Of a stretch of 64,000 nucleotides of DNA, positions 1 through 8,875 are shown in pieces. Origin of the DNA: Astropecten irregularis (taxonomy: Eukaryota; Echinodermata; Asteroidea; Paxillosida; Astropectinidae); contig OZ020250.1 of assembly GCA_963971285.1 (NCBI GenBank), positions 8,540,499 to 8,604,498 on the forward strand. Reading direction: 5' to 3'. Position 1 is the stretch's first letter. The number at the start of each line of letters is the position of its first letter. The translations under genes and the position numbers were made by a program. Below the pieces are notes generated by a model that saw nothing but the letters and a program-made list of their open reading frames with translations, ran no database searches and was not told the origin of the DNA.

Positions 1-36
1 GCTCCTGGAATCACAGGACAATTGGCAGTTCAGTGG

Positions 37-42
37 TTTATT
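37..42 (-). terminator. Poly(A) signal AATAAA of the Ig/ITIM gene
   Basis: AATAAA on the minus strand, about 47 bases past the stop codon of the Ig/ITIM reading frame. The spacing suits a 3' end of that transcript. A single hexamer in AT-rich DNA is weak evidence by itself. Confidence 0.45.
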
Positions 43-88
43 GTGAATTTGAGTAAGTATTTGCCCCTGGTCCCATTGCTACATGTAA

Positions 89-1261
89 TCAGGTGTCAAG
101 CACAGTTATGCATCCTTTGATGTCAGAGTACAGTTGTGATCTGTTAAGGTTTTCCAGATATGGGACAGCGGGCTCTCCATCACTGGTTCCACAAGAACTG
201 GTTCCACCATCACTGGGCTTTCTGTAACTGGGTCCTCCGTCACTGGGTCCTCCGTTCACAGCCCCTCGCAGAAAATCCAGCTCTGCGTAGGTCACCTCTT
301 CTTCTCGGTTGAGTGTTGCTGCTGCAGGCTGTGGGTCTGGTCGCGCATTTGGCCACATCCTCAATTGGACTTGGTTCATCCGAAGGAGCCTCCGTCTGAT
401 CCGGCGGAATCTTCTTCTGCGAACGAAAAAGATTGCCACCAGAATGCTAAGAGTAACAACAGCTGCACCAGTACAAGGCGTGATGGATGATATTAACACG
501 ATGAACTGTGATGATCGATTACCGGTTTCCGGTTGGATTTTCTGTCCTTCGACATCTCCACCGCCTGCAGATTGAGATGGCAGGGAAGAGGAACCGGTTG
601 TAACTTCCAACTGCCTGGTACCCTGTGATGTTGTCAATCCTTCTAAACCTAAACCAGAAGTGGACTGAGAAGACTGTTGCTGGGGACCGGTCAAACCTTC
701 TGAGTGCCAGATCTTGTGCTTCGTTGTCCCTTGTCCATCACCTGTGGAGCCAGAGGTCGGTTGAGAAGACTGATGCAAGGGACTAGTCAAAGCTTCAGTC
801 GAACTTGAAGATACCGACGGAGTTATTGCCCTGGTTACAGTCAGCATGGCACGATCCGAGAGATATGCAGTATGGATGGACTTGATGTACACTAAACAGA
901 AAAACTCATCCATGCTATCGCGGAGTCCCACATTCCGCACATGGAGCACAAACAATGACTGATTAAACGACACCACATACTTCTCCGGGTCTTTGTCTGG
1001 ATACACAAGGAAGCAGTCGCTGATGTACTGACGGTCTAAGTCGCTCTCATTTCGTTGAAGAATCCAATACACGTGGACATCCTCGCTAGAACAGTTGAGG
1101 TCATTTGCCATCTGACAGGTGAAAGTTGCGCTATCGCCTACATTTACTGTCACACTTTCTGGATGACGGCTGAAGAAGTTATGAACCTGTACCCGCTGGG
1201 CCAGCGTGACACACCCGAAGATAAAACCTGCCAATGTGGCTGCATGAAGTACATGTACCAT
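89..1261 (-). CDS. Ig-domain, single-pass membrane protein with cytoplasmic ITIM (inhibitory-receptor-like)
   Basis: A 390-residue frame from the Met at 1261. Residues 1-22 (MVHVLHAATLAGFIFGCVTL...) look like a signal peptide. One Ig domain follows: first Cys in ATFTCQ, Trp in VYWIL, second Cys in DEFFCLVY. N-glycosylation sequons NCSS, NESD and NQSL are present. A Ser/Thr/Gln-rich stalk leads to one transmembrane segment (about residues 250-276) and an Arg-rich stop-transfer run (VRRRRFRRIRRR). The tail carries a canonical ITIM, VTYAEL (Tyr about 325), and near the C terminus a YSDI motif (Tyr about 378). Proteins of this design recruit SH2 phosphatases in vertebrates; that role here is inference. 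The frame stays open upstream to 1372, and CCACCTGCAG at about 1284-1275 could be a 3' splice site, so the first Met or a 5' exon is uncertain. No specific orthologue recognised. Confidence 0.72.
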   Translation of the reverse strand: MVHVLHAATLAGFIFGCVTLAQRVQVHNFFSRHPESVTVNVGDSATFTCQMANDLNCSSEDVHVYWILQRNESDLDRQYISDCFLVYPDKDPEKYVVSFNQSLFVLHVRNVGLRDSMDEFFCLVYIKSIHTAYLSDRAMLTVTRAITPSVSSSSTEALTSPLHQSSQPTSGSTGDGQGTTKHKIWHSEGLTGPQQQSSQSTSGLGLEGLTTSQGTRQLEVTTGSSSLPSQSAGGGDVEGQKIQPETGNRSSQFIVLISSITPCTGAAVVTLSILVAIFFVRRRRFRRIRRRLLRMNQVQLRMWPNARPDPQPAAATLNREEEVTYAELDFLRGAVNGGPSDGGPSYRKPSDGGTSSCGTSDGEPAVPYLENLNRSQLYSDIKGCITVLDT

Positions 1262-1618
1262 GTTGTAGGTGAATCTACTCTGCAGGTGGGAAGGAATTCC
1301 GATGTAGGCCCCTAACAGGCAAAGTCTTCTTGGAAGAAGCTCATCACCAAGCCCACTAAAGGAGCTTGGCACATGAAGCCCCTTTCATAGGCCTGCTCAC
1401 TTCACTTGAATTTAGCATCCAAAATGTTTAGTCTTTCGTGCATAAATAGCACATGATTGGTACTTGACAAAATGTTTGCTATGCACCAAAATTTGATGAT
1501 TTCTGCTACATTCACTAAATACTGCTCCCAGCTTGACGTTCTGGCACAAATGCTAATATCCATGAAAAACTTTAGCCTCTAGCCAAACTCCACTGTTTAT
1601 AATAGAGGAAACAGTTAC

Positions 1619-1803
1619 AGAGCATTTGCAGACAACATTCTTCAAATGACTGTCAAAACGTTCAAACTGCACAACAGTCTCCACCGTCAGGTGCTTGTCT
1701 ATGTAGATACACCAAGCAAAGCACTGAGATTCTGTTATGTCCCGGCTCGGCACTTTGTGTGCAACCAATGGTTCATCGGCGCCCTCAATGGTGTACGCAC
1801 CAA
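1619..1803 (-). CDS. Candidate internal exon, Cys-containing, unknown product
   Basis: An open stretch of 61 codons bounded by a good 3' splice site (CTCATACTCTCTATCCAG, ending at 1804) and a GTAACT donor starting at 1618. The peptide is rich in charged residues and Cys (ITESQCFAWC near the middle, NVVCKCS at the end), somewhat like PAN or WSC-type Cys modules. The end is phase 0 and would splice in frame into the Ig gene's possible acceptor near 1275, but that would place it before the apparent signal peptide. It could be an exon of another minus-strand transcript such as the KTI12-like one, or chance. Confidence 0.3.
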
Positions 1804-3099
1804 CTGGATAGAGAGTATGAGTGCACACATACAGTGAAGTCTACAGTTCATGGAGAGTTCAGTTCATATGTACATGTTAAGTTTTACAAAACAGTTCGGC
1901 CTGTGCAATGATGCATGCAGGAAAGGAAGCATGCCTGACCTTTCGGTGAAAGTTTCACATTGTCATCCATGGCAATGATTCATCAATAAGAAAAATCATT
2001 TTGGTACAGTATTTGGTTCAATATCCACAAAAATGTCAGCACCGTACCGTCAGCAAACTTATCAGTTGACCAATCAACACATCTGGAGTGAATAAAGTTG
2101 GACTGTACTTCAAACACAGGCTATGCTAGCACTGGGCCACAAAACAATGTTAAACAACAACCAGGATCTGTACATTCCACAGAGTAAGTACAGTGTCAGG
2201 TTATCATGTACTTGCTGATTACACAATGGTGGTTCATTTTGAATATGAATATTACATGCAAATGGTACACACATTTAACATTTGTGCTGTGCGCTGTCTT
2301 GGAAATTCCCAAGTGAAATGTTGTCATTTTACTTTCATATCTCAGTTTTTACACACCTTGCAAAAGTGAAATGATAAGAACTATTTATAACAACAAAAAA
2401 TACCCTGTAAAAGTCCATCATGTCAATATCCTTTTAGAAAGTTGACAATCTTTTATTATCTACATGTATAAAATGCTAATCTTATACTACAAGGTCACAC
2501 AGCAACTCTTGAGGTGAGGGCTGTACATTTTAGAGTAATAACTGCATAAACCAGTCCCTCACAGTGAAACTTGACTGATTGTCTTTTTTTTACTTTAAAC
2601 ATCGGACTGAGAGGTAGCCAAGATTGATGATGTACATGCTGTAATTATTGTTTCTGCCCATTATAATGTTGAGAAATGAGACCATTCACAAGGAAATAAT
2701 GACATAATTTAACAAAATGTTTTAAAAGTTCTGTAAAAATAGGTCTAAGTGGCAAATGTACAGCAAACATGTAGAACTTTCTACTACTTCATGTGCATTG
2801 TGCAACGAGACAATTTGTGCCTCAATTTCTTGCGGTGGGTAGAAACAACTCTCTCACACTAAAATGAGTTTCATCACAGCATGGATATTACTGGAACAAC
2901 CATGGACTAAGTCCACCTGTTTGTAGTCAGGCAGGTCCTACATGTTGGGTCATACATGTACCTATATTCGGGACTGTGGCATTAGTCAGGGCTTCCTGAC
3001 TCCTGAGGCAGTTCATAACCCAAACCCTAGAAACTAGTTGCTATAATCTGAAACAAGATGATGCGAATCCACAACAACTGAAAAACTCCTTGCTAATAA
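1804..3099. other. Non-coding, AT-rich; nothing recognised
   Basis: No coding exon or repeat boundary could be supported here. The stretch lies between the Ig/ITIM gene and the KTI12-like first exon, both on the minus strand, so it may be partly intron of the latter. I looked for a second KTI12-type exon and did not find one. Confidence 0.4.
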
Positions 3100-3197
3100 C
3101 AATAATTATTTAACACTTTGGGTGGCTAATCATCCTTACTCCCAGCTGTGGTGCTTAATTTGGAAGGATACCAAGTGTGATTGAGTTGCCGGCATTC

Positions 3198-3699
3198 TAG
3201 TCTGGTTAAAAATATACCGTGACACAGCTGTCATATCTGCGCAGGCGGGGAAGCTAGTTGAGTTTAGTGAGTTTCCATTTTAGCATTCATTTTTGCACTC
3301 TTGTAAGTATATGTAATTTTACCTGGGCAAAATAAGAGTTCAAAAAGTAGGAAAAAAACATATAACAATTTACCCAAAGTGCATTATAGGAAGAGTGCTC
3401 TGTTGTATGTGGACAATAATTATGCTCTATTTTGGCTAACTGTAGCATGGGTGAAACATATTTACACGACCTGTCTTTCCCTTACATACTTGACCTCGCG
3501 TGACCTGTCGGAAATAGCCGACAGTCAACGTAACTATCCGAAGTTGGACGAAAACGAGTTCGTAATGTTCGGGATTTTTTCGTAAAAAGTAAAAAAATTA
3601 CTTTTTTGGTCACGTGACCCTCCAGTACACATAGCCGATACCGGACCCTATATTTGACAGACGATAGTTGGGAGCTTTTTGGGTCCGGGAACCAGACTA
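3198..3699. mobile_element. MULE-like short element, TIR TAGTCTGGTT, 9-bp target duplication
   Basis: 502 bp starting TAGTCTGGTT and ending AACCAGACTA. Flanking 9-mers CCGGCATTC (3189-3197) and CTGGCATTC (3700-3708) differ at one position and behave as a target-site duplication inside the SINE-like host repeat. The TSD length fits Mutator-like elements. No transposase frame. Confidence 0.6.
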
Positions 3700-3771
3700 C
3701 TGGCATTCATGGGCACCACGGGCTGCCAGCCACATCAACCAATAAATGATCATGGAGCGCAGCCTGAGTTA

Positions 3772-4258
3772 GTCTTGGTTAATAACGTCTAACGAAGTTG
3801 TTGATGTGGATACTCGAACCGATTACCCATGCACACTGACCTGCACGCACGTGGGTGTACGTACAGGTGATACGTATGCACGTACGTACTGACCTGTCTG
3901 TAACAACATCTTGGGAATCCTGTAAAATCTCCCCCCTGAAAATGGGGGAGGATACACTGCGCAAGTATTACTTTTGAAGTCAGGCACAGCCAATTAACAT
4001 ACACGTACAACGGTACGAGTATGCGTGTGCAGGCCAGTGCGGGTAATCGTACATACTGTACTGATGTGTCGTGGAGACGACGTAGTGTGCTACATATAAT
4101 ACTAACGAGGTGCGCATGCAACTCACGGCCTTTACAGGATTCCCAATACGCTGTAACAGAGAGGTCTTTACGTACGTATGTACGACTACGTGCATGCGGG
4201 TCAGTGAGGGTAATTTGTTCGTACGTTCAAGTATAATAACAACGTAGTGAACCAAGAC
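3772..4258. mobile_element. Foldback MITE, TA-flanked, TIR GTCTTGGTT
   Basis: 487 bp between TA dinucleotides at 3770-3771 and 4259-4260. Ends GTCTTGGTT and AACCAAGAC are inverse. Inner arms are also inverse (GGGAATCCTGTAAA near 3912-3925 against TTTACAGGATTCCC near 4130-4143). It is inserted in the SINE-like repeat. TA duplication fits the Tc1/mariner superfamily. No coding capacity. Confidence 0.6.
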
Positions 4259-4446
4259 TAAGCCTCAGAGGAAGTCGGAGAACCCGGAGAGAAACCCTCA
4301 TACTCATTGCATAACTCTACTCTCATATGACCCAAGCCATGATCGAACCTGGGCCACACACATCCAATCGTATGGGACACTTGTCACAAACTTTGCCCCA
4401 ACCTTAAGGAATACAACCCATCTATTTTCACATGTATCTTATTTAC

Positions 4447-4600
4447 CTGCATAGACTGTATTCCTGTCCAGCCCAATACTGTCATCTCCGATGACCACTA
4501 CTTCTCGCTCACTGTGATTGGAGGCCAAGTATTCTTGTAGTTTCTTCGTCCGTTGTGTTTTCCCACTACAGGGAGGACCGCAGATCACCACAAAAGGCAT
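4447..4600 (-). CDS. KTI12: KTI12-like protein, first coding exon (partial gene)
   Basis: On the minus strand an ATG at 4600 opens 51 codons ending at a GCAG|GTAAAT donor (exon end 4447). The peptide starts MPFVVICGPPCSGKT, a Walker A P-loop at residues 7-15 as in KTI12 proteins, and ends with GDDSIGLDRNTVYA, which matches the KTI12 family's conserved 'DESLGI.R..VYAD' segment. KTI12 is an Elongator-associated nucleotide-binding protein required for tRNA wobble-uridine modification. Related phosphoseryl-tRNA kinase is less likely given the second motif. Later exons (including the expected DSLNYIKGFRYE segment) were not found between here and position 1, so either the Ig/ITIM gene lies inside a KTI12 intron or this is an orphan exon. 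Confidence 0.78.
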
Positions 4601-4853
4601 ACTTAATGTTCGTCAACCACTGGAAAAACAAAGCAACAAAACACACTACAAATTAATATGCCATTCTTGATAATGATTTAAGATGTTGGGAGCCAAATTG
4701 CCGACTGGTTTCTTTTATGCATATTTGACCCCAGCAAGGCTAAGAAGTAAAAGCTTCTCTAACTAAGTATCTACAAGAATAGAGGGTCCTACAAAACAAA
4801 ATGGGGAAATACAAATAAACTCAGTGGAGTTGAAGGCAGACATTTAAATAAAA
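4601..4853. other. Upstream region of the KTI12-like exon
   Basis: Would hold the promoter and 5' UTR of the minus-strand KTI12-like gene. No TATA box or other clear element was seen. Confidence 0.3.
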
Positions 4854-4990
4854 CAGTGGAACGCCACTATAATGAACAGAGTATGTACCAAATATTTGGC
4901 TAAACCGAACATCATCCTTGGCTCCCAATTTTTATGTACAATGTATGAACATTGTTCACTATAACAAACGACCACTAGGCACTAGATGTA
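4854..4990. repeat. Pogo/Tigger-like MITE fragment
   Basis: Begins CAGTGGAACGCCACTATAA, the same end as the complete element at 40151-40351, and shares its interior ('GAACATCATC', 'TTGGCTCCCAATTTTTATG'). The right terminus is degenerate. Confidence 0.5.
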
Positions 4991-5036
4991 TAACAAAAAA
5001 TGTCTGTGCATCCCAGCGTGTGTCAAGTAAAAAACG

Positions 5037-5325
5037 CAAAGAATTTAACTGACAGTCATTAAGGAAAAAGGGTTATATCCTCCAAGAGTCATGAGGTATG
5101 ATGAACATCAATCTGAGGTGTGTAACAGTAATACTAGGGTAGCATATCTGGAAAGTGGGTTTTAGACTTTTACAGGGCGTTTTGATGACCTACAATGATA
5201 CACTCCGAATGCAAATAACGTTACATGTATGCAACTGTAGCCATTTTTCTCAAAATGCCCTCTGTCGGTCGGACCGTCCCATAGGTTTGTGCACAGGTAA
5301 TGGCCGTCAGTGGAATTCTTCCCAA
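5037..5325. repeat. Inverted-repeat element, AAGAATTCCACTGACGGCC family (diverged copy)
   Basis: Matches the better copy at 21951-22206: degenerate left end AAAGAATTTAACTGAC, interior 'CCTCCAAGAGT', 'GCCATTTTTCTCA', 'CCCTCTGTCGGTC', right end GGCCGTCAGTGGAATTCTTCC. No coding capacity. Confidence 0.55.
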
Positions 5326-5376
5326 AAATGCAGCATATTAAAATTATTATATAACTTCCGCGCCCTGCATACATTA

Positions 5377-5645
5377 TCGTCCGGTCATGAGTTTCCGTTG
5401 GACATATGTTTTCGATGACGAAATTTGATTCCCATTTACCGCGAGAGACCGTGCGTGATACTTCGTGACCAGTATGCCTGAAGTGATGACTACACTCAGG
5501 GCTATCTCCAACATTCAGGATATTGAGAATAAAGTTTTCAGTTGTGACTGATACTCAAAAGTAAAAAACTATGTAATTTTGGGTATAGATTACTAATGCA
5601 TTTTAAGGCTAATGTTCAAACGTTTATAAAAGACACAATCTGTGG
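5377..5645. repeat. Left half of an interspersed repeat (whole copy at 33159-33672)
   Basis: From TCGTCCGGTCATGAGTTTCC to about ...GACACAATCTG it aligns with 33159-33425, differing mainly by point changes and small indels. The right half of the same repeat lies 7.4 kb away at 13034-13292. Confidence 0.65.
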
Positions 5646-7264
5646 TCAAATATTTCAAACTAAACTGTCGTCTGCTCGAACAACTTTCATTCTTCCGATG
5701 TCGAGGCATGAATGGGCTCATACGTATGAAGACCAACCGGACTGGTTGTTGTTGTATTGCGCATGTGTACAATTGTGTTAGTCTCTATTCAGTCGTTATA
5801 ACAAAAAGTACACATTCAATCGTTTATGGAAAGATACTACTATACATGCTGTGCTGATTCTTCAAAATAGCATGCCATTTAGAATAACTATTTACGTTAA
5901 GTAGGAGAAATATTCCCTTCAAAAGAAAACGAGAAGAACAAGAACAACAATTCTCTGATTAAGATAAATACATATAATCACGAGTATTAAAGAAGCAAGC
6001 AGTCTAGCGAAATCAGATCTCTCTCATGCATATTCATTTATTTAAATTAGTTACTTGCCCTTACTTTAAACCAATGACCATAATAGTTTTCCTATGGTGC
6101 CTCTTAGGGGACACGGGCAAAATAAAAGTTGGAGAGATTTGAGAGAAAAAATATATAATTATTTCGTTCCCGAGCGTACTTTTGCTTCCTCAAAATACTA
6201 TTTTGTTCCCTAGAAAATACTGATTCATTCCCTGTAAATATTTTCATTATTTCTGGGTTATTGCAGCCACTATCGCAGCCCTAAAGCTGAATTGAAATGG
6301 TAAATATTTTCGAAATTTAATATATTTTTAGTATTTATTTCATTTCTCGGGAAAAACAAGTTTCTAAGCACAAGAACAATAATTAACACTTTCAGTAGAA
6401 CAGGACAAGACAAAATAACTACATAAGAATCCAATCAGCTTCAGAAGGATTGCCCAAAAGTAAGTTAATTATGTCAAAGGTGCTCTCCAGACTAATTGAA
6501 TAAATATGAATGAATATGAATAATCATTACAAATAATAAAATAAAAAAATACTCATGCAAAAAAAGTAACCGCAGAATTAATTTCTTTTCCTCAAAATAA
6601 TATTTCGTTCCCTTAAAATATTAGTTCATTTTCTCGAAACATTTTTTCGTTCCCTCAAAATCATTTCGTTCCTCAAAATATAATTAAGGTCACAAAATAC
6701 TATTTCAAGGGAAGGAATTTATTTGGAGGTAACAAAATATTCTTAAGGGAGTAAAATAAATTATTTCAAGGTAACGAAATAGATGTTTTCGTCCCCACAA
6801 AATCATTTCGTTCCCCCGAAATGTTCCCTCGAAATAGCCATTATTAAATTTCTCGAATTTATAGGTATTTATGCTTGAACGTGGCTCTTTCGTTAGAAAC
6901 CTTTATTTTATTGGTCGTCGGACTGAAAACTTCGGTATTTGCGGCAACACCGAGTGGCTTTTAAGGGACAGAATTAAGTGAGGAAAATCATGAGCAACAG
7001 CAGTAACGTAACTAAACAGTAGCAGGAGCTAGGGTCCCTCAAGAAACCATTTGAATTATTTGGCAATGACAACTTTGGCAACTGAAGACCTTATACGGAG
7101 CGCTTCTTTTTCATTTAACAGTACAAGGTTTCCCAATTGAAATTAAACAACTTGGAGCCTTTTCCAATTCGTTTTGTTTCCAATATAACTTTAAATCAAC
7201 CCAAAAAAATCGTTGTCAGTTGCTCATGTTGGAATCTCCTCACTCTCACAATTTTACAATGCAT
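5646..7264. other. Non-coding, AT-rich, with a degenerate 'CGTTCCCTCAAAATA' tandem tract
   Basis: No gene seen. About 6165-6840 holds repeated variants of TATTTCGTTCCCTCAAAA on the plus strand, then inverse variants (ACAAAATACTATTTCAAGGG) from about 6690. The tract is degenerate and partly inverted. A sequence CGTATGAAGACCAACCGG at 5728-5745 resembles part of the satellite monomer at 8.9-12.3 kb. Confidence 0.5.
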
Positions 7265-7595
7265 GAAAAGTAGGCCCTACTATAATTTGGTAGCATTATA
7301 TCGAAACAGAAATCTTGAATTCATAGATATACCTATAACTTTCAGGTTATGGTAATGAAACCTAGAAAGTTAATTTGTTTCTGCCTGAATGGCAGTATTT
7401 ATCCAGAAAAGAGTAAAATCAATTGACCAAAAACAATTTTGATCCTCAAAAGATCAAAAATACCATCATCGGGTATAGACGTTTTAGTGTTTTCACAAAA
7501 AGCGGGCACCGTATTGGATTGTGAAGTTATCTCTTGATATGTTTGCCCATGAATCTGCATTTCTTTGACAAAAACCAAAGTATGAAGTTAGCGCC
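7265..7595 (+). mobile_element. Diverged copy of the TTAA-flanked MITE family
   Basis: Retains AAACAGAAAT, ACCTATAACTTTCAGG, CTGCCTGAATGG, TTTATCCAGAAA, AAAGATCAAAA and GTTTTCACAAAAAGCGGGC in the order of the intact copy at 22399-22762. The ends are eroded. Confidence 0.55.
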
Positions 7596-8382
7596 TTTGA
7601 AAATCAAAATGAAAAAAAAATAGTCCATTTGAAATGAAATTAATGACGGACATAACTGCATGGATAAAGTTATGAACATCATGGTTATATATAAACAACC
7701 AAACCAGATGATGTCAGTTTTGTTTCATTTACAAACAAATTTAAAACCTTACAGGCAACTGTTAACTTAGCTGTTTCAAAAGCAACATAATAATAGAAAC
7801 GGTGACTAAAAGCAGCAAAAACGCACAGAAATATGCTTTGAAACTTCCATAAACTTAAAAAAAAAAGAATAAGAAAAGGGAAGGGGGCTTATATGCAGCA
7901 CGTACTCTCGTTCCTAGTGATATAGTATGCTAGGAAAACAGAGCTAGCAAGAGAATTGAAAGGTAGTAGTTAGGGGAGGGGCAAGAGGAAGACCTTGACT
8001 CTTTTTATCTTATAATATCAAATGTTGCCGTCTCCTGTTTTTGTCTTCTTCTGTTTCATCCATCTTTTTCTCATTTATTTTATTTTCCGTTTTCATCCCT
8101 TCCCCTATTACTTGTCCTCTTTCCTCATGCAAACATATACCCCCCTACCTTCGGATTGCAAATGTTGAGACAATTGACAGTGATGGAAAGCTTCTTAAAA
8201 AATTTCTTTCAATTGTGTGATCCGGTTTTTTTTTCTACGCATAATATTATTACATGTCCCTCATCTAATTTCACTTTTTTTTTAATGCACTGTAACAAAA
8301 CCAAACTGTATTTAAAAAATGACTTAGAATGAATAAATTCCAACATGAACAACTGCATGGCAACGAAGGTCACAGGGTAGAC
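7596..8382. other. Non-coding, AT-rich; nothing recognised
   Basis: Poly-pyrimidine and poly-A tracts only; no exon, RNA gene or repeat boundary that can be supported. Confidence 0.35.
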
Positions 8383-8700
8383 TTAAAGGTATCATAATAT
8401 ACTCTACTTTGGTAGCATACCAAAACAGAAATCCTCACAGCTTTATCTACTAATTACAGGGTATACAGATGGTGATGGTAGAAACATACCGTTAAAGTTT
8501 TACTGCCTGAAATGCTGTATTTAACTTTTAAAGATAAAATTAAAATAAATTAAAGAGAAAAGACTTAAGAAACACTGTGGCCGTTTTCACTGTTTTCTCA
8601 AAAAGTGGGAGCCACATATGGGACTGAAATTTTCACAGATGACCGTTAATTATTGTATCTTCCTTGATATTCTTGCCCATGAATGTGTATTAAATAATGT
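8383..8700 (+). mobile_element. TTAA-MITE family copy, right end lost
   Basis: Starts TTAAAGGTATCAT and follows the family order (ACCAAAACAGAAAT, ATACCGTTAAA, CTGCCTGAAATGCTG, CTTAAGAAA, GGCCGTTTTCACTG, GGGACTGAAATTTTCACAG). The terminal inverted repeat on the right is missing; the satellite array begins about 180 bp further on. Confidence 0.6.
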
Positions 8701-8875
8701 GATATTAATTATACATGTGTATTACTATTTAAAGTTAAGTGGATATAAATTCAACTGGAAGACTTTTAAAAGGGGAATCTTTTTTAAAGGACAAAGAGGC
8801 GCTCGGAATTATATTTTATTTTCATAGGCATGATTCAAAAATTTGGTTATCATTTTTTCAAATGGTTTGAAAAAA

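Larger units (their letters stand above)
3100..4375 (-). repeat. tRNA-derived SINE-like repeat, split by two transposon insertions
   Basis: The segments 3100-3197, 3700-3771 and 4259-4375 together match one interspersed repeat whose uninterrupted copy is at about 50670-51030 (shared: GGCTAATCATCCTTACT, GCCAGCCACATCAA, GACCCAAGCC, GATCxAACC). The end at 4330-4360 resembles a tRNA B box read on the minus strand. Two inverted-repeat elements, at 3198-3699 and 3772-4258, interrupt it. Confidence 0.6.
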
